A stretch of DNA of 64,000 nt from DUZB01 sp963747555 (GTDB taxonomy: Bacteria > Desulfobacterota > DSM-4660 > Desulfatiglandales > Desulfatiglandaceae). This document shows positions 28,759 to 37,678 of the stretch, piece by piece (the stretch's first letter is position 1; every line of letters begins with the position of its first letter). The DNA lies in the NCBI GenBank assembly GCA_963747555.1, contig CAVVFZ010000011.1, positions 310,001-374,000 on the forward strand. The letters run 5' to 3'. Both the position numbers and the translations under genes were made by a program. The notes beneath the pieces were generated by a model. The model worked only from the letters and a program-made list of their open reading frames with translations. It was not told the DNA's origin and did not search any database.

Positions 28759-30045
28759 CTAACAGGGTTTTTCTAAAAGAGGTATGACATAAGGTCCTTC
28801 AGGAACCACGGCGATCTCCCTGTCGCCCTGAGCGGCCACGCTTGCCAGCACGGCTTGTCTCAGGGATGCCACAGGTTCCACGTAGATATCTTTCAGATCC
28901 TCCTGATTCAGGCCTGTGGTGAAAATTTGGATGTTTCCGACACGCAGGGCTTTGATAAGCATTTCCGTCTGCCACTCGTCTATAAGCGCCTTTTCCCTGG
29001 TATCCAGGATAGCCATGAATCTCTCAATGCCTTCGCGGCAGAGCATCCTCTGTGCCTCGACGAATTCCCTGCTACCCATCCCTTCGGAACATCTGCTTGC
29101 AATCAGGATGGTCCCCCCCGGCTCAAGGATGTCCATGACGCCGACCATCCCTTTGATGGTCTGGTAATAGGTCTTGTCCAGCGGATACCCCGCACTGGTG
29201 GTGACCACCGTCCTGAAACGACGAGAAATCGTGACTTCCGCGTGCTTTCTCATGAAATCCACCGCCTTCAGGTGGCTTGCTTCGATCGCGCCGAAGTTGA
29301 TGAAGCCCGCTCTCCGTTCCTCATCGATTACGATGTTGAGGGCCAGGATTCCACCGATGGTACGAATGATCTCCGATTGCTCGTTGTGCAGGGGATTCCC
29401 ATCCATAACGCAATTGACGGCCCGTGGATGTTCCAGGATGTGCGCTGTGTGAAACCGTAAAATGGTGTCCTCTCCGGCAACTCCGGGGGCCACCACTTTT
29501 CTACCCCCTGAATATCCCGCCATAAAATGCGGTTCCACCAGGCCCGTAACGATTTTCAGATCGGCCTCCACAAAGCGACGATCGATCATGATCGGAATGC
29601 CCTTGGAAGTCTTCCCGAGGTCTACATGGGCCTTTCGGTCCCTGGCGAAATGGTTTTCTATCCGGATGGTTTTGTAGATGTCGTCAGACCCTATGATTTC
29701 CCGCAGCTCTTCTCCCTCGTTGGGGCGATGAAGCCCGGTGGCTACGAGTATCAGGATATCCTTTCTGGAAATGCCGGCGGCGGTCAGTGTCTCGATAAGG
29801 GGGGGCAGAAGCAAGCCGTTGGGTACGGGTCTCGTAATATCGCATATGAGGATGCATGCGGTCTTCTTTCCCGATGCAAGCCGGGAAAGGGGAGGGCTCC
29901 CTATGGGATTGTCCAGGGCGTTTCGCACTGCCTGCAAAGGGTGATCGAGGGGCGTCATGGGGTGCTTCCGAATGACGGTAGGTTGCACATCATCCGGAAG
30001 CTCCAGCTCCAATCCTTTTTTTCCGTAAAGAAGAGGTATTTTCAT
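28759..30045 (-). CDS. larA: LarA-family nickel-pincer-dependent 2-hydroxyacid racemase
   Basis: Racemase or epimerase of 2-hydroxyacids that uses the nickel-pincer nucleotide cofactor. The key residues align with lactate racemase: H106 in VATGLHRPNEGEE, H173 in EPHFMAGYSGG and K183 in SGGRKVVAPG, the Lys to which the pincer is covalently bound in Lactobacillus LarA. DITRPVPNGLLLP near residue 70 is the other family block. 428 residues, normal. No larBCE cofactor genes are in this window, so they must lie elsewhere if the enzyme is active. LarA homologues act on several 2-hydroxyacids; next to GlcD-like genes, conversion of the imported isomer to the one oxidised is a sensible role. Confidence 0.9.
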   Translation of the reverse strand: MKIPLLYGKKGLELELPDDVQPTVIRKHPMTPLDHPLQAVRNALDNPIGSPPLSRLASGKKTACILICDITRPVPNGLLLPPLIETLTAAGISRKDILILVATGLHRPNEGEELREIIGSDDIYKTIRIENHFARDRKAHVDLGKTSKGIPIMIDRRFVEADLKIVTGLVEPHFMAGYSGGRKVVAPGVAGEDTILRFHTAHILEHPRAVNCVMDGNPLHNEQSEIIRTIGGILALNIVIDEERRAGFINFGAIEASHLKAVDFMRKHAEVTISRRFRTVVTTSAGYPLDKTYYQTIKGMVGVMDILEPGGTILIASRCSEGMGSREFVEAQRMLCREGIERFMAILDTREKALIDEWQTEMLIKALRVGNIQIFTTGLNQEDLKDIYVEPVASLRQAVLASVAAQGDREIAVVPEGPYVIPLLEKPC

Positions 30046-30057
30046 GATGAGTTATGA

Positions 30058-31345
30058 TTACTGCATGTTTTTGATCTTTTCAAAATCTCCGCCCCATGCG
30101 GCTTCCAGAATCGGTCTCATATATTCATCCACGAGATCCGCGTTGAGGGAAACGGGCATGTTCCGCAGTTTCATGTCCAGCTGGGGGTTCTTGGCTGCCG
30201 CTAAGGCAGCGATCGATGTGAGCGGTTTCAATCCCTTTCACATCGCTCAGGCAGATGGGAAATTTCAGAAATTCACTGAACTTGACCATTCCTCCAGCGA
30301 CGGCCAGACCCAGCTCCCTTCCCGAAAGGGTTTTGAGGTCGGCATCAATATACCCGTATTTCTTGTAAATGTCACCGATAATGCGCAGCTGTTCCTCGAT
30401 TGCCGGCGCAAAAAATACCACATAGTACGGATTCATCAATGCGCAGGCCCGGCCATGGCTGAGCACGTCCACCAGAGAAAAACTGGTGAGATGGGCGCCG
30501 GAGGTCCCTCCGATCATAATCGCATATCCTCCCAGATCGGTCCCCATGCCCAGCATGGTTCGGGCCTCCTTGTCCGTGGGATTGCTCTTTATGGTCGTAA
30601 GGCCCCGAATAATCAGTTCCAGCCCCAACTCGGCGATTTCCCTTGCCCTGTCCTTCATATTCGGAGCAGCCCCGAAATAGACCTCCAGGCAGTGTGCGAT
30701 ACCGTCCAGGCCGCCGTCCAGGGTCAGGCTCATGGGCTGCGTGACGGTGACGTCGTAATCAAAAACAGAGCGCGGTGGAATAATGGCTTCATCCACAATG
30801 AGCTTTTTCTGACCCGCCAGCGGATCCGTAATATTGGAATATTTTGTCAGATGGGCGCCGGAACTGGCCGCCATCATGATGGCTACCACAGGCATGATGG
30901 TTCGGTTGGCGCCTTTACATATTTTTGTTACCTCCCCCACGCCGAAAAAGGGGTCGATTTCAGGGTGCAGATCACCAAGGGAGGCAAGTGTGGCGGCAGC
31001 CTTCACCGCATCGATGCCCGAGCCTCCATCCGCTACCACCACCACGTCCGGTTTCTTGTGCATGATATGGCTGTGGATGCGGTACACATCCACAAAGGGA
31101 GCGTTTGGCCCGGCGGATCGCGCCACATCTATGATCTCTACGCCTGCCCGCTCCAGCGATTGAAAGATTCTGTCTTTGAAAGGGGTATACCAGTCAAAGT
31201 CAATGGGGCCCACAAACAGGGCTTTCTTTCCGAACTCCGACACGTACTTTCCGGGCGCGTCATCCAGGATGCCACTCCCGAAGGCATAGCTTTCTCCCTT
31301 GAATTCTTTCAGTATGGCCGAGGCCCTTTCTTTCAGATCAGACAT
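30058..31345 (-). CDS. Iron-containing alcohol dehydrogenase family protein (one frameshift)
   Basis: NAD(P)-dependent group III alcohol dehydrogenase. The nucleotide-binding stretch is VVVADGGSGIDAVKAAA; metal ligands are expected in LDGGLDGIAHCLE and VLSHGRACALMNPYY. The start is placed at the ATG at 31345, behind AGGAGAAAATAATC. Near 30203 an extra base shifts the frame; the corrected end reads AKNPQLDMKLRNMPVSL and then ILEAAWGGDFEKIKNMQ, stopping at 30058, 12 bases before larA. Rejoined length about 428 residues. Possible roles are reduction of tartronate semialdehyde from the neighbouring carboligase, or alcohol/2-hydroxyacid oxidation; neither is proven. Confidence 0.85.
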
Positions 31346-31372
31346 GATTATTTTCTCCTGCATTTTCAATGA

Positions 31373-33142
31373 TTATTCAAATTCCCGAATGGCATCGATG
31401 GCGACGCCCATGGAGCAGTCCGTATCCCTTTCCAATATGATTTCAACGATATATGGGACTCCGGAGGCAACGCCGCGTTTGAAAGCCGCTTTTATGTCCG
31501 CGGGTTCCGTTACCCGTTCTCCCATGGCCCCGCAGGCCTCCGCGAATTTGACGAAGTCGAACCCTCTTCCCTTGTTTTCCGGAACCGGACCACTCGGACC
31601 CGCGGACACGCTCACACTTCCCGCTACGGCTCTTGAAAGTTGTTCGGACTCCATTTCCTTCGGGTGATTATACCAGGTTTGAACTTCATAATCCATGTCG
31701 AAAAGGTATTTTTCGGCCTGACGAATGAGCCCCAGGTATCCGTTGTTCAGCACGATGCACACGAATGGTACGTTGTACATCACGGCTACAGGCAGGGCTT
31801 CCATGCAGAACTGGAATCCGAAATCGCCTACGATGGTTACGATCTGTTTGTCCGGGCGGGCGACCTTGGCGCCGATGGAGGCGGGAAGGTCCCAGCCAAG
31901 GGGGCCTGCACCGCCGCAATCCAGGTAATGCCGCGGTTTGCTGATCTTCTGCAACTGGCCTGACCAGATCTGATTCAAGCCGATACAGGTGACAAAAACC
32001 GTTTCGTCATCAAAGAACGCATTCAGCTCTTGGAAGACCCTCTGGGGCTTGATGGGTACATTGTCATAATCGGTCTTCCGTTCCATTTCCGCGCGAATCT
32101 GAGGGATTTTCAAGCCCGTCGGTTTGGGTTTGATTTTGCGTTTCGCTACTTCCTCAAGCAGTGCTTCAATGGTCACTTTTGCATCCGCGCAGATTCCCAA
32201 ATCGGGGATAATGTTCTTTCCAATCTGTCCGGGATCCACGTCTACATGGATGAACTGCCTGTTTCCCTTGTAAACGTTCAGATCGCCCGTGTGCCGGTCG
32301 TTGAACCGGGCGCCGATGGCCAGGACCAGATCCGAATCAAGGAATACCCGGTTTCCCGATCTGGTATTGCACTGGATGCCCACTTGCCCGGCCATCAGGG
32401 GATGGTTCCAGGGAATGCCGCTTTTTCCCATATAGGTGGCGACAACGGGGATCTGAAGGGCTTCGGCCAGAGCGATAAAAGGTTTACAGGCATCGGCCAG
32501 GATCACTCCTCCGCCAAGCAGCAGAACCGGGCTTTTTGCCGCAAGAAGCATGTCCACGGCCCTCCTTATCTGGGCGCCCCCGGGGCCGCCTCGAAAAATG
32601 GGCAGGGGAATGTCGGTCTCGGGATCGTATTCAATCATCTCTTTTTGTACATCGAGAGGAAGGTCGATAAGCACGGGTCCCGGCCGTCCTTCTTTCATGA
32701 TCCGGAATGCCTCCCGAAAAACCCAGGGCACCATCCCCGGATCTTTCACGCAATAGGCTTTTTTAGTAACGGGCCTGACGATAGCGGCAATGTCCACGGC
32801 CTGAAACGCTTCTCGATCCAACTGCGGTCGTACGTTCTGTCCGGTAATGGCCAGGATCGGAATGGAATCCACCTGGGCAGTATAGAGTCCTGTCACGAAA
32901 TTGCTTGCGCCGGGTCCGGATGTGGCCGAGCAGACGCCCACCGTACCGATGGCCCTGGCGTATCCATCGGCCATATGGATGGCGCTTTCCTCGTGTCGGG
33001 TTACCATATGTTTTATCGTTCCCAGGTCTTTCAGCGCGCGATAAAAAGGGAGTATTCCCGCTCCGGGAATTCCGAAAATCTGTTTCACTCCTTCACTTTC
33101 AAGAATTTTCACTGCAGCTTGCATGGTAGTCATTTTTGGCAT
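31373..33142 (-). CDS. ThDP-dependent carboligase, glyoxylate carboligase/acetolactate synthase-like
   Basis: Thiamine-diphosphate enzyme of 589 residues: N-terminal PYR domain, central FAD/transhydrogenase-like domain and C-terminal PP domain with VGDFGFQF and LNNGYLGLIRQ as the ThDP/Mg motif. Along most of its length it reads like E. coli glyoxylate carboligase (shared VPGA/IPGA start, FQAVDI, RPGPVLIDLPLDVQ, DNVPIKPQRVF, GGAGPLGW, LILERxTxxSMG end). However, at position 51, where Gcl has the unusual Val, this protein has the normal catalytic Glu (TRHEES). It could be a Gcl relative or an acetolactate synthase. Its start overlaps the end of iclR by 13 bases, so it is in the IclR operon beside the GlcD-type oxidase that would make glyoxylate. 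Confidence 0.83.
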   Translation of the reverse strand: MPKMTTMQAAVKILESEGVKQIFGIPGAGILPFYRALKDLGTIKHMVTRHEESAIHMADGYARAIGTVGVCSATSGPGASNFVTGLYTAQVDSIPILAITGQNVRPQLDREAFQAVDIAAIVRPVTKKAYCVKDPGMVPWVFREAFRIMKEGRPGPVLIDLPLDVQKEMIEYDPETDIPLPIFRGGPGGAQIRRAVDMLLAAKSPVLLLGGGVILADACKPFIALAEALQIPVVATYMGKSGIPWNHPLMAGQVGIQCNTRSGNRVFLDSDLVLAIGARFNDRHTGDLNVYKGNRQFIHVDVDPGQIGKNIIPDLGICADAKVTIEALLEEVAKRKIKPKPTGLKIPQIRAEMERKTDYDNVPIKPQRVFQELNAFFDDETVFVTCIGLNQIWSGQLQKISKPRHYLDCGGAGPLGWDLPASIGAKVARPDKQIVTIVGDFGFQFCMEALPVAVMYNVPFVCIVLNNGYLGLIRQAEKYLFDMDYEVQTWYNHPKEMESEQLSRAVAGSVSVSAGPSGPVPENKGRGFDFVKFAEACGAMGERVTEPADIKAAFKRGVASGVPYIVEIILERDTDCSMGVAIDAIREFE

Positions 33143-33920
33143 GGCATTCTCCTTTCATGGTTCGCGAGGGTTTCCTTCCTGAAACCCAATTGTGTGGATA
33201 TTTCGAATGTACAGTCTTTCACCATCTTTCCGATCTTTTCGATCCGATCAGGGGTGATTCTCATGGCGGCGCCGGAAATGGAGAGGGCGCCCGCGGGATT
33301 TCCGGTATGGTCCATGATGAGGGCGGCTACGCATCGAACCCCTCTTCCATCTCTTCATTGTCCACGGAATAGGCCTGGTTTCTGATTTGAATCAATTCCC
33401 TGCGAATATCTTGTGCGTCGACCAATGTATAAGGGGTGGAGGCTATCCTCTCCGTGGTTTTCAAATAGGTATCGAGTTCCATTTCGCTCATGCGGCTCAA
33501 AAACAGTTTTCCCACCCCCGTGCAGTAAAGCGGGGCCTGGGCGCCCGGTCTGGTAAAAAGCCGGAGCATGGAGTAATCACTTCGCATATGGTCCAGGTAG
33601 ACCACCTTGTCGCCGTGCTGAATGGCTAAGTTCACGCTTTCGCGCGTCTCCAGCATGAGTCGTTTGAGGTGGGGCCTGGCAATGGAGGTAAGGTCGAACT
33701 GGTCCTGAACCATGGTGCCAAGCTCCAGAAATTTGACGGATAGCGCGTATTCTTTCGTAACAGGGTCTTGTCTGAAATAGCCTCTGGTTACGAGAGGAGA
33801 TATGATTCGGTGGATGGTTGAAGGGGGAAAACCAAGCTGAGAGGAGAGCTCCCGAATACCCGCTTTTCCATCCCTGGCCACCGCGTCGATAATATCAAGA
33901 ACTTTATTGAGGGATTTCAT
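33130..33920 (-). CDS. IclR-family transcriptional regulator (one frameshift)
   Basis: DNA-binding regulator with an N-terminal winged helix (MKSLNKVLDIIDAV, then LGFPPSTIHRIISPL and TKEYALSVKFLELG) and a C-terminal effector-binding IclR domain (ESVNLAIQHGDKVVYLDH, APLYCTGVGKLFL). The start at 33920 is preferred over 33944 because the latter lies in an operator. Near 33325 the frame shifts; the corrected end has the family motif MDHTGNPAGALSISGAAMR and stops at 33130. Rejoined length about 263 residues. It is the first gene of the minus-strand operon and divergent from the second TRAP operon; palindromes at both promoters suggest it controls both and itself. Effector unknown, perhaps glyoxylate or another 2-oxoacid. 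Confidence 0.87.
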
Positions 33921-33925
33921 TGCTG

Positions 33926-33940
33926 TTCCATATTGCGGAA
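33926..33940. promoter_or_regulatory. IclR-type operator, box 1
   Basis: TTCCATATTGCGGAA, a 15-base imperfect palindrome (TTCC/GGAA arms), five bases before the iclR ATG and downstream of its promoter, fitting autorepression. Confidence 0.55.
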
Positions 33941-33945
33941 TCATG

Positions 33946-33960
33946 TTTCATATTGCGGTA
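33946..33960. promoter_or_regulatory. IclR-type operator, box 2
   Basis: TTTCATATTGCGGTA, a weaker copy of box 1 in the same direction, centre-to-centre distance 20 bases (about two DNA turns), between box 1 and the -10 element. Confidence 0.45.
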
Positions 33961-33961
33961 C

Positions 33962-33991
33962 ATGGTAAGGCAATAATTATTTGAGTGTCAA
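33962..33991 (-). promoter_or_regulatory. Promoter of iclR and its operon
   Basis: On the minus strand TTGACA (33991-33986) and TACCAT (33967-33962) with an 18-base spacer, directly followed by operator boxes 2 and 1. Confidence 0.55.
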
Positions 33992-34144
33992 GTTTTTTTT
34001 TCAAAAAAGATAGGCAGGCACCCAAATAAATGATAAAGAAAGAAACTCATCGGGATTTCGAGAAATCTTTGCGGGAAAAACGCTTTCTTTCGGTAAACCG
34101 TCCGACTGAAGCGGTGGGGGAATTCCAACAGGAAGAAAAAAGGC

Positions 34145-34173
34145 TTGACAAAGATTTTTCATGGTTTTACTAT
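34145..34173 (+). promoter_or_regulatory. Sigma-70 promoter of the second TRAP operon
   Basis: TTGACA at 34145-34150 and TACTAT at 34168-34173 with a 17-base spacer. The predicted start (~34180) lies just before the operator at 34196. Confidence 0.65.
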
Positions 34174-34195
34174 CGTGCCACATATCAGAACACTG

Positions 34196-34210
34196 TTCCA
34201 TAATGCGGAA
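34196..34210. promoter_or_regulatory. IclR-type operator, box 3
   Basis: TTCCATAATGCGGAA differs from box 1 at one position (A for T in the middle). It lies right after the predicted start of the TRAP operon, a place where a bound regulator would block transcription. Confidence 0.55.
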
Positions 34211-34217
34211 CGTTTAT

Positions 34218-34440
34218 ATGAAATCATTTCAAAAAGAATGGAAAAGAATTGAGGCCGTCGGCGATGCGGGCAGTGTGGGCATTCCAGAGTCCTCCTGCCG
34301 AATCGGGCCTTCCTCCAATCACCCTTCAGACTATTGCAGCCATATGGATGCCTCGCCGGTACGCAAGGCGGCATCCGGAAACCAGGAAATACGCGCTGTC
34401 CGTCAAACTCTTTGAACGGGCGGTGGAATGCAGGGTTCAT
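34218..34440 (+). pseudogene. Decayed IclR N-terminal fragment in the TRAP operon leader
   Basis: Starting at the ATG at 34218, MKSFQKEWKRIEAVGDAGSVG matches the beginning of the intact IclR (MKSLNKVLDIIDAVARDGKAG), and after a frame change ETRKYALSVKLFERAV matches TKEYALSVKFLELGT, with GLPPITLQTI against GFPPSTIHRI between them. The likeness stops after about 70 residues, so only the winged-helix part is left. Its promoter and operator also resemble those of iclR, so it looks like one arm of an inverted duplication. The following bases to 34568 hold no gene that I can recognise. Confidence 0.6.
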
Positions 34441-34568
34441 CCGAACCCTTTGTGCGGAATATTACAGGTACGGTTCACGTCTTTTTGTGGGGCCGGGCTG
34501 TTCATTCGGATGGTTTCAAGGACAGCTCGTTCAACGGCATTAACTTTGATGAAAGAAAGGGGGCCATT

Positions 34569-35718
34569 ATGGAGGAGAAGTCGAAAAAGGGAATTTTGGA
34601 AAACGAAGCGGTGTCTCGTCGTGGTTTTTTAAAGACGGCCGCTGTGGCGGGCGCCACGGCGGGCGCTATGGGCTTTCCAAGCGTCATGAGGCTTCACGCC
34701 GCGGAAGCAATTAAAATGAAGATCCAGACCGCCTGGGACGCCGGAACGCTGGGCTACATCATGTTTCAGCAGTTCTGTAAGGAAGTGGGCGAGATGACCG
34801 ACGGCAAGCTGACCATCGAAGGATTTCCGGCCGGGCGCGATTGTCGGGACCTTCGAGATGTTTGATGCCGTCAAGGCAGGCGTATTTGACGGAATGCATT
34901 GCTTTGATGTTTACTGGCCGGGAAAAATCCCGGTGGCAACGTTCTTGTCTTCCTATCCCTTCGGTCTCGACCGTCCCGATCAGTGGGAGACGTGGTATAC
35001 TTCCCTGGGAGGCAGGGAGATCGCTCGCGAGGCTTATGGCAAGCACAACATGTATTACATCGGGCCGATCCAGCATGATGACAACCTGATCCATTCCAAG
35101 GTGCCCATCCGGACGTTTGAGGATTTTAAAGGGAAGAAAATTCGATATCCTGGTGGGATTATAGCGGATATCTACCGGTCAGCCGGCGTGGCCACCGTGC
35201 TTCTGCCTGGTGGGGAAGTCTATCCCGCTCTGGAAAAGGGCGTTATCGACGCCTCAGACTATGTGGGAGCGGCTATCAACTATAACCTGGGCTTTGGCGA
35301 GGCGGCCAAGTACATCATCATGGGCCCTCCCTCCACGCCCTGCCTGCATCAGCCCGTGGACCTGATGAGCCTGAACATCAATATCAACACATGGAAGAAG
35401 ATTCCACCGCACCTGCAATTGCTTCTTGAAGCGGCAGTAGAAAAACATTCATGGGATCAATACGCGGCCATTCAAAAAGCCGACATCGAAGCATTTGACA
35501 AATTCCAGAAACAGGGGGTGGAAATCATCCGTCTTCACGAATCCGATATTGAAAAATTCAGAAAATTTGCGCCGCCTCTGTGGGTCAAATGGGCGAAAAA
35601 GTCTCCTCTGGCAATGAAGGCCTTCAAATCCCAATTGGCATTTATGGAATCCGTGAAGGTGGGTTACATCAAGAAAAGCGACCTTGTGGATCTGGATGGA
35701 AAACCGCTGGAATTCTGA
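34569..35718 (+). CDS. dctP: TRAP transporter substrate-binding protein DctP, Tat-exported (one frameshift)
   Basis: Periplasmic carboxylate-binding subunit. From the ATG at 34569 the protein begins with a twin-arginine signal: VSRRGFLKTAAVAGATAGAM, ending near RLHAAEAIK. The frame then shifts near 34845 (GFPAG to EMFDAVKAGVFDGMHCF) and runs to 35718. In the second frame are the DctP features KKIRYPGGIIADIYRSAG, LPGGEVYPALEKGVIDA and DLMSLNININTWKKIP; the isolated binding Arg is expected in KIRYPGG. Rejoined length about 383 residues. The Tat signal, unlike the Sec signal of the first DctP, means this protein folds in the cytosol before export. dctQ and dctM follow. Confidence 0.87.
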
Positions 35719-35800
35719 TTGATGCGGGAAAAAGTTTGATCGACGGGGGGAGGGGTGAAAGCCCCTCCCTCTTTTGGCTTTGACGGGATGAGGAAACGCA

Positions 35801-36349
35801 ATGGAAACCTTAAAAAAATGGATGACAGCCGTTGAGAAGACCAACATCTTTGTCGGCAAATTGATGGTCGGGCTTACCCTGCTCGCTGTCCTGGTGATTA
35901 GTTTCGAAGTCGTGATGCGATACGTCTTCGGAAAGCCCACCAACTGGGGACATGAACTCATGACCCTGCTTTTCGCCATACAGTATATGTTTGTTGCGGG
36001 ATACTGCCATTACCACAGGGCCCATGTGCGGGTGGATGTGATCTACTCAACGCGCACGAGGAGGACTCGGGCATTTATGGATCTTTTCACCTCCATCTTC
36101 TTCTTCATATTCACCGGAGCATTGCTCTGGACCAGCTGGAATTTCTACTGGAGTTCTCAGACCATGATGGGCGGGGGAACATTATTCGGCTATGATATTC
36201 CCGGGGAGCTTTCCTTGACGGACTGGGCGCCTCCCCTGTATCCGGTAAAATTCATGATGCCTTTCGGCGCAGTCATGCTGCTTCTGCAGGGGGTGGTCTG
36301 GTTTATCCGTGACCTGCATGTGGCCATTACGGGGAGGGAGATGGTATGA
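35801..36349 (+). CDS. dctQ: TRAP transporter small permease DctQ
   Basis: Small inner-membrane subunit of 182 residues with four hydrophobic segments (around residues 20-42, 57-75, 95-115 and 145-168). VVMRYVFGKPTNWGHEL is the usual RY-x-F-x3-x-W-x-E block, and AHVRVDVIY matches the region after helix 2. The ATG follows GATGAGGAAACGC. It overlaps dctM by four bases. Compared with the first DctQ it is a divergent paralogue, so the two transporters probably take different acids. Confidence 0.87.
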   Translation: METLKKWMTAVEKTNIFVGKLMVGLTLLAVLVISFEVVMRYVFGKPTNWGHELMTLLFAIQYMFVAGYCHYHRAHVRVDVIYSTRTRRTRAFMDLFTSIFFFIFTGALLWTSWNFYWSSQTMMGGGTLFGYDIPGELSLTDWAPPLYPVKFMMPFGAVMLLLQGVVWFIRDLHVAITGREMV

Positions 36350-37656
36350 GTATTGAGTGGATCACCATATTGATGTTCGGCTCTTTGTTTTTTCTGCTTG
36401 GACTGGGACTTCCCGTAGCTTTTGCCTGTGGTTCCGTCGGGGTTATTTTTACGGCCTTCCTCCAGGGGGCCGCCGCCGTGAACATTGTCCCCACCAGGAT
36501 TTTCGGGTTGATGACCAACTACCTGTTGGCGGCCATACCGCTTTTCATTTTCATGGCCTGTATTCTGGAGCGTTCCGGAGTCATCGAGGACCTTTATGAA
36601 CTCGTCTATCAATGGTTCGGGGTTCTCAAAGGCGGGGTCGCGTCGGCTACGGTGGTTGCCTGTACGCTGCTGGCCGCCATGGTGGGGGTTATCGGTGCAA
36701 GCGAAGTGACCATGGGAGTCATTGCGCTGCCGCAGATGTTGAGGCGACAGTACGATAAATTCATTGCCTGTGGCTCCATCCTGGCGGGAGGGACTTTAGG
36801 TATCCTCATCCCCCCCAGCGTCATGCTCATCGTTTATGGGTTGGTGGACAACAGTTCCATCGGAAGACTTTACGCCGGGGCCATCGCGCCGGGTCTTATG
36901 CTTGCAACCATGTTTATCCTGTATGTGACGATACGGTGTTATATCAAGCCGTCCCTTGGGCCTCCGATTCCGGTGGAGGAAAGATTGCCCCTCGCGAAAA
37001 AGGTTCGCCTTCTGGGAAGGGTGGTTGCTCCGGGTATCCTTATCTTTCTGGTTTTGGGAACCATATTCACCGGTATCGCCGCCCCCACCGAGGCCGCCGG
37101 CGTCGGGGCCGGGGGGGCTATCATTCTGACCCTTATTCAGCGGAAACTTACCTGGAAAGGTCTCGTTCAGGCCGCTGAAGGCACTTTGAAGTCCTCGGCC
37201 ATGGTCATGTGGACCATTTTCGGCGCCAATGTTTTCGTGGGTCTGTACGTGATGGTGGGAGGTGGACGATTTGTGACCGACCTTCTTCTGGGTTCCGGGC
37301 TCGGTCCATGGGGTATCATCATCATCATGCAGTTTATCCTGGTTTTCCTGGGATGCTTTATAGACTGGGTGGGGATCATCATGTTGTGCGTACCCATTTT
37401 CGGCCCTATTGTGCGTCACTTGGGGTTCGATCCCGTCTGGTTCGGGGTCTTGTTTGCAACCAATTTGCAGATTTCTTTCCTTTCTCCTCCTTTTGGTTAC
37501 GCTTTGTTTTATTTGAAAGGCGTTGCCCCGCCCGAAATCAGCACCACGGATATCTGGAAGTCCTCGGTTCCTTTTATCGGACTCCAGGTGTTGGGCGTAG
37601 TGCTGGTGATGATGTTTCCTCAGATCATCCTTTATCTGCCCAGCGTGCTCTATTGA
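36346..37656 (+). CDS. dctM: TRAP transporter large permease DctM
   Basis: Large transport subunit (436 residues, about 12 membrane segments). Family blocks: GLGLPVAFACGSVGVIF, ATVVACTLLAAMVGVIGAS, GSILAGGTLGILIPPSVML, FTGIAAPTEAAGVGAGGA and TNLQISFLSPPFGYALFYLK. The late SPPFGYALFYLKGVAPPE is typical of a DctM branch often seen with Tat-type DctP proteins. Start codon overlaps the dctQ stop (ATGA). Expected to be controlled by the neighbouring IclR. Confidence 0.9.
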   Translation: MSIEWITILMFGSLFFLLGLGLPVAFACGSVGVIFTAFLQGAAAVNIVPTRIFGLMTNYLLAAIPLFIFMACILERSGVIEDLYELVYQWFGVLKGGVASATVVACTLLAAMVGVIGASEVTMGVIALPQMLRRQYDKFIACGSILAGGTLGILIPPSVMLIVYGLVDNSSIGRLYAGAIAPGLMLATMFILYVTIRCYIKPSLGPPIPVEERLPLAKKVRLLGRVVAPGILIFLVLGTIFTGIAAPTEAAGVGAGGAIILTLIQRKLTWKGLVQAAEGTLKSSAMVMWTIFGANVFVGLYVMVGGGRFVTDLLLGSGLGPWGIIIIMQFILVFLGCFIDWVGIIMLCVPIFGPIVRHLGFDPVWFGVLFATNLQISFLSPPFGYALFYLKGVAPPEISTTDIWKSSVPFIGLQVLGVVLVMMFPQIILYLPSVLY

Positions 37657-37678
37657 GCCTGGCTCAGGATAGGGAACG

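Noticed and set aside
30044..33385. Long plus-strand open frames (442 and 451 codons) over the Fe-ADH and carboligase genes
   Set aside because: They are antisense shadows of well-recognised enzymes; their translations contain no known motifs.
34161..34415. 84-codon ORF in the TRAP leader as a functional small gene
   Set aside because: It begins inside the promoter and its sequence is better explained as a frameshifted IclR remnant.
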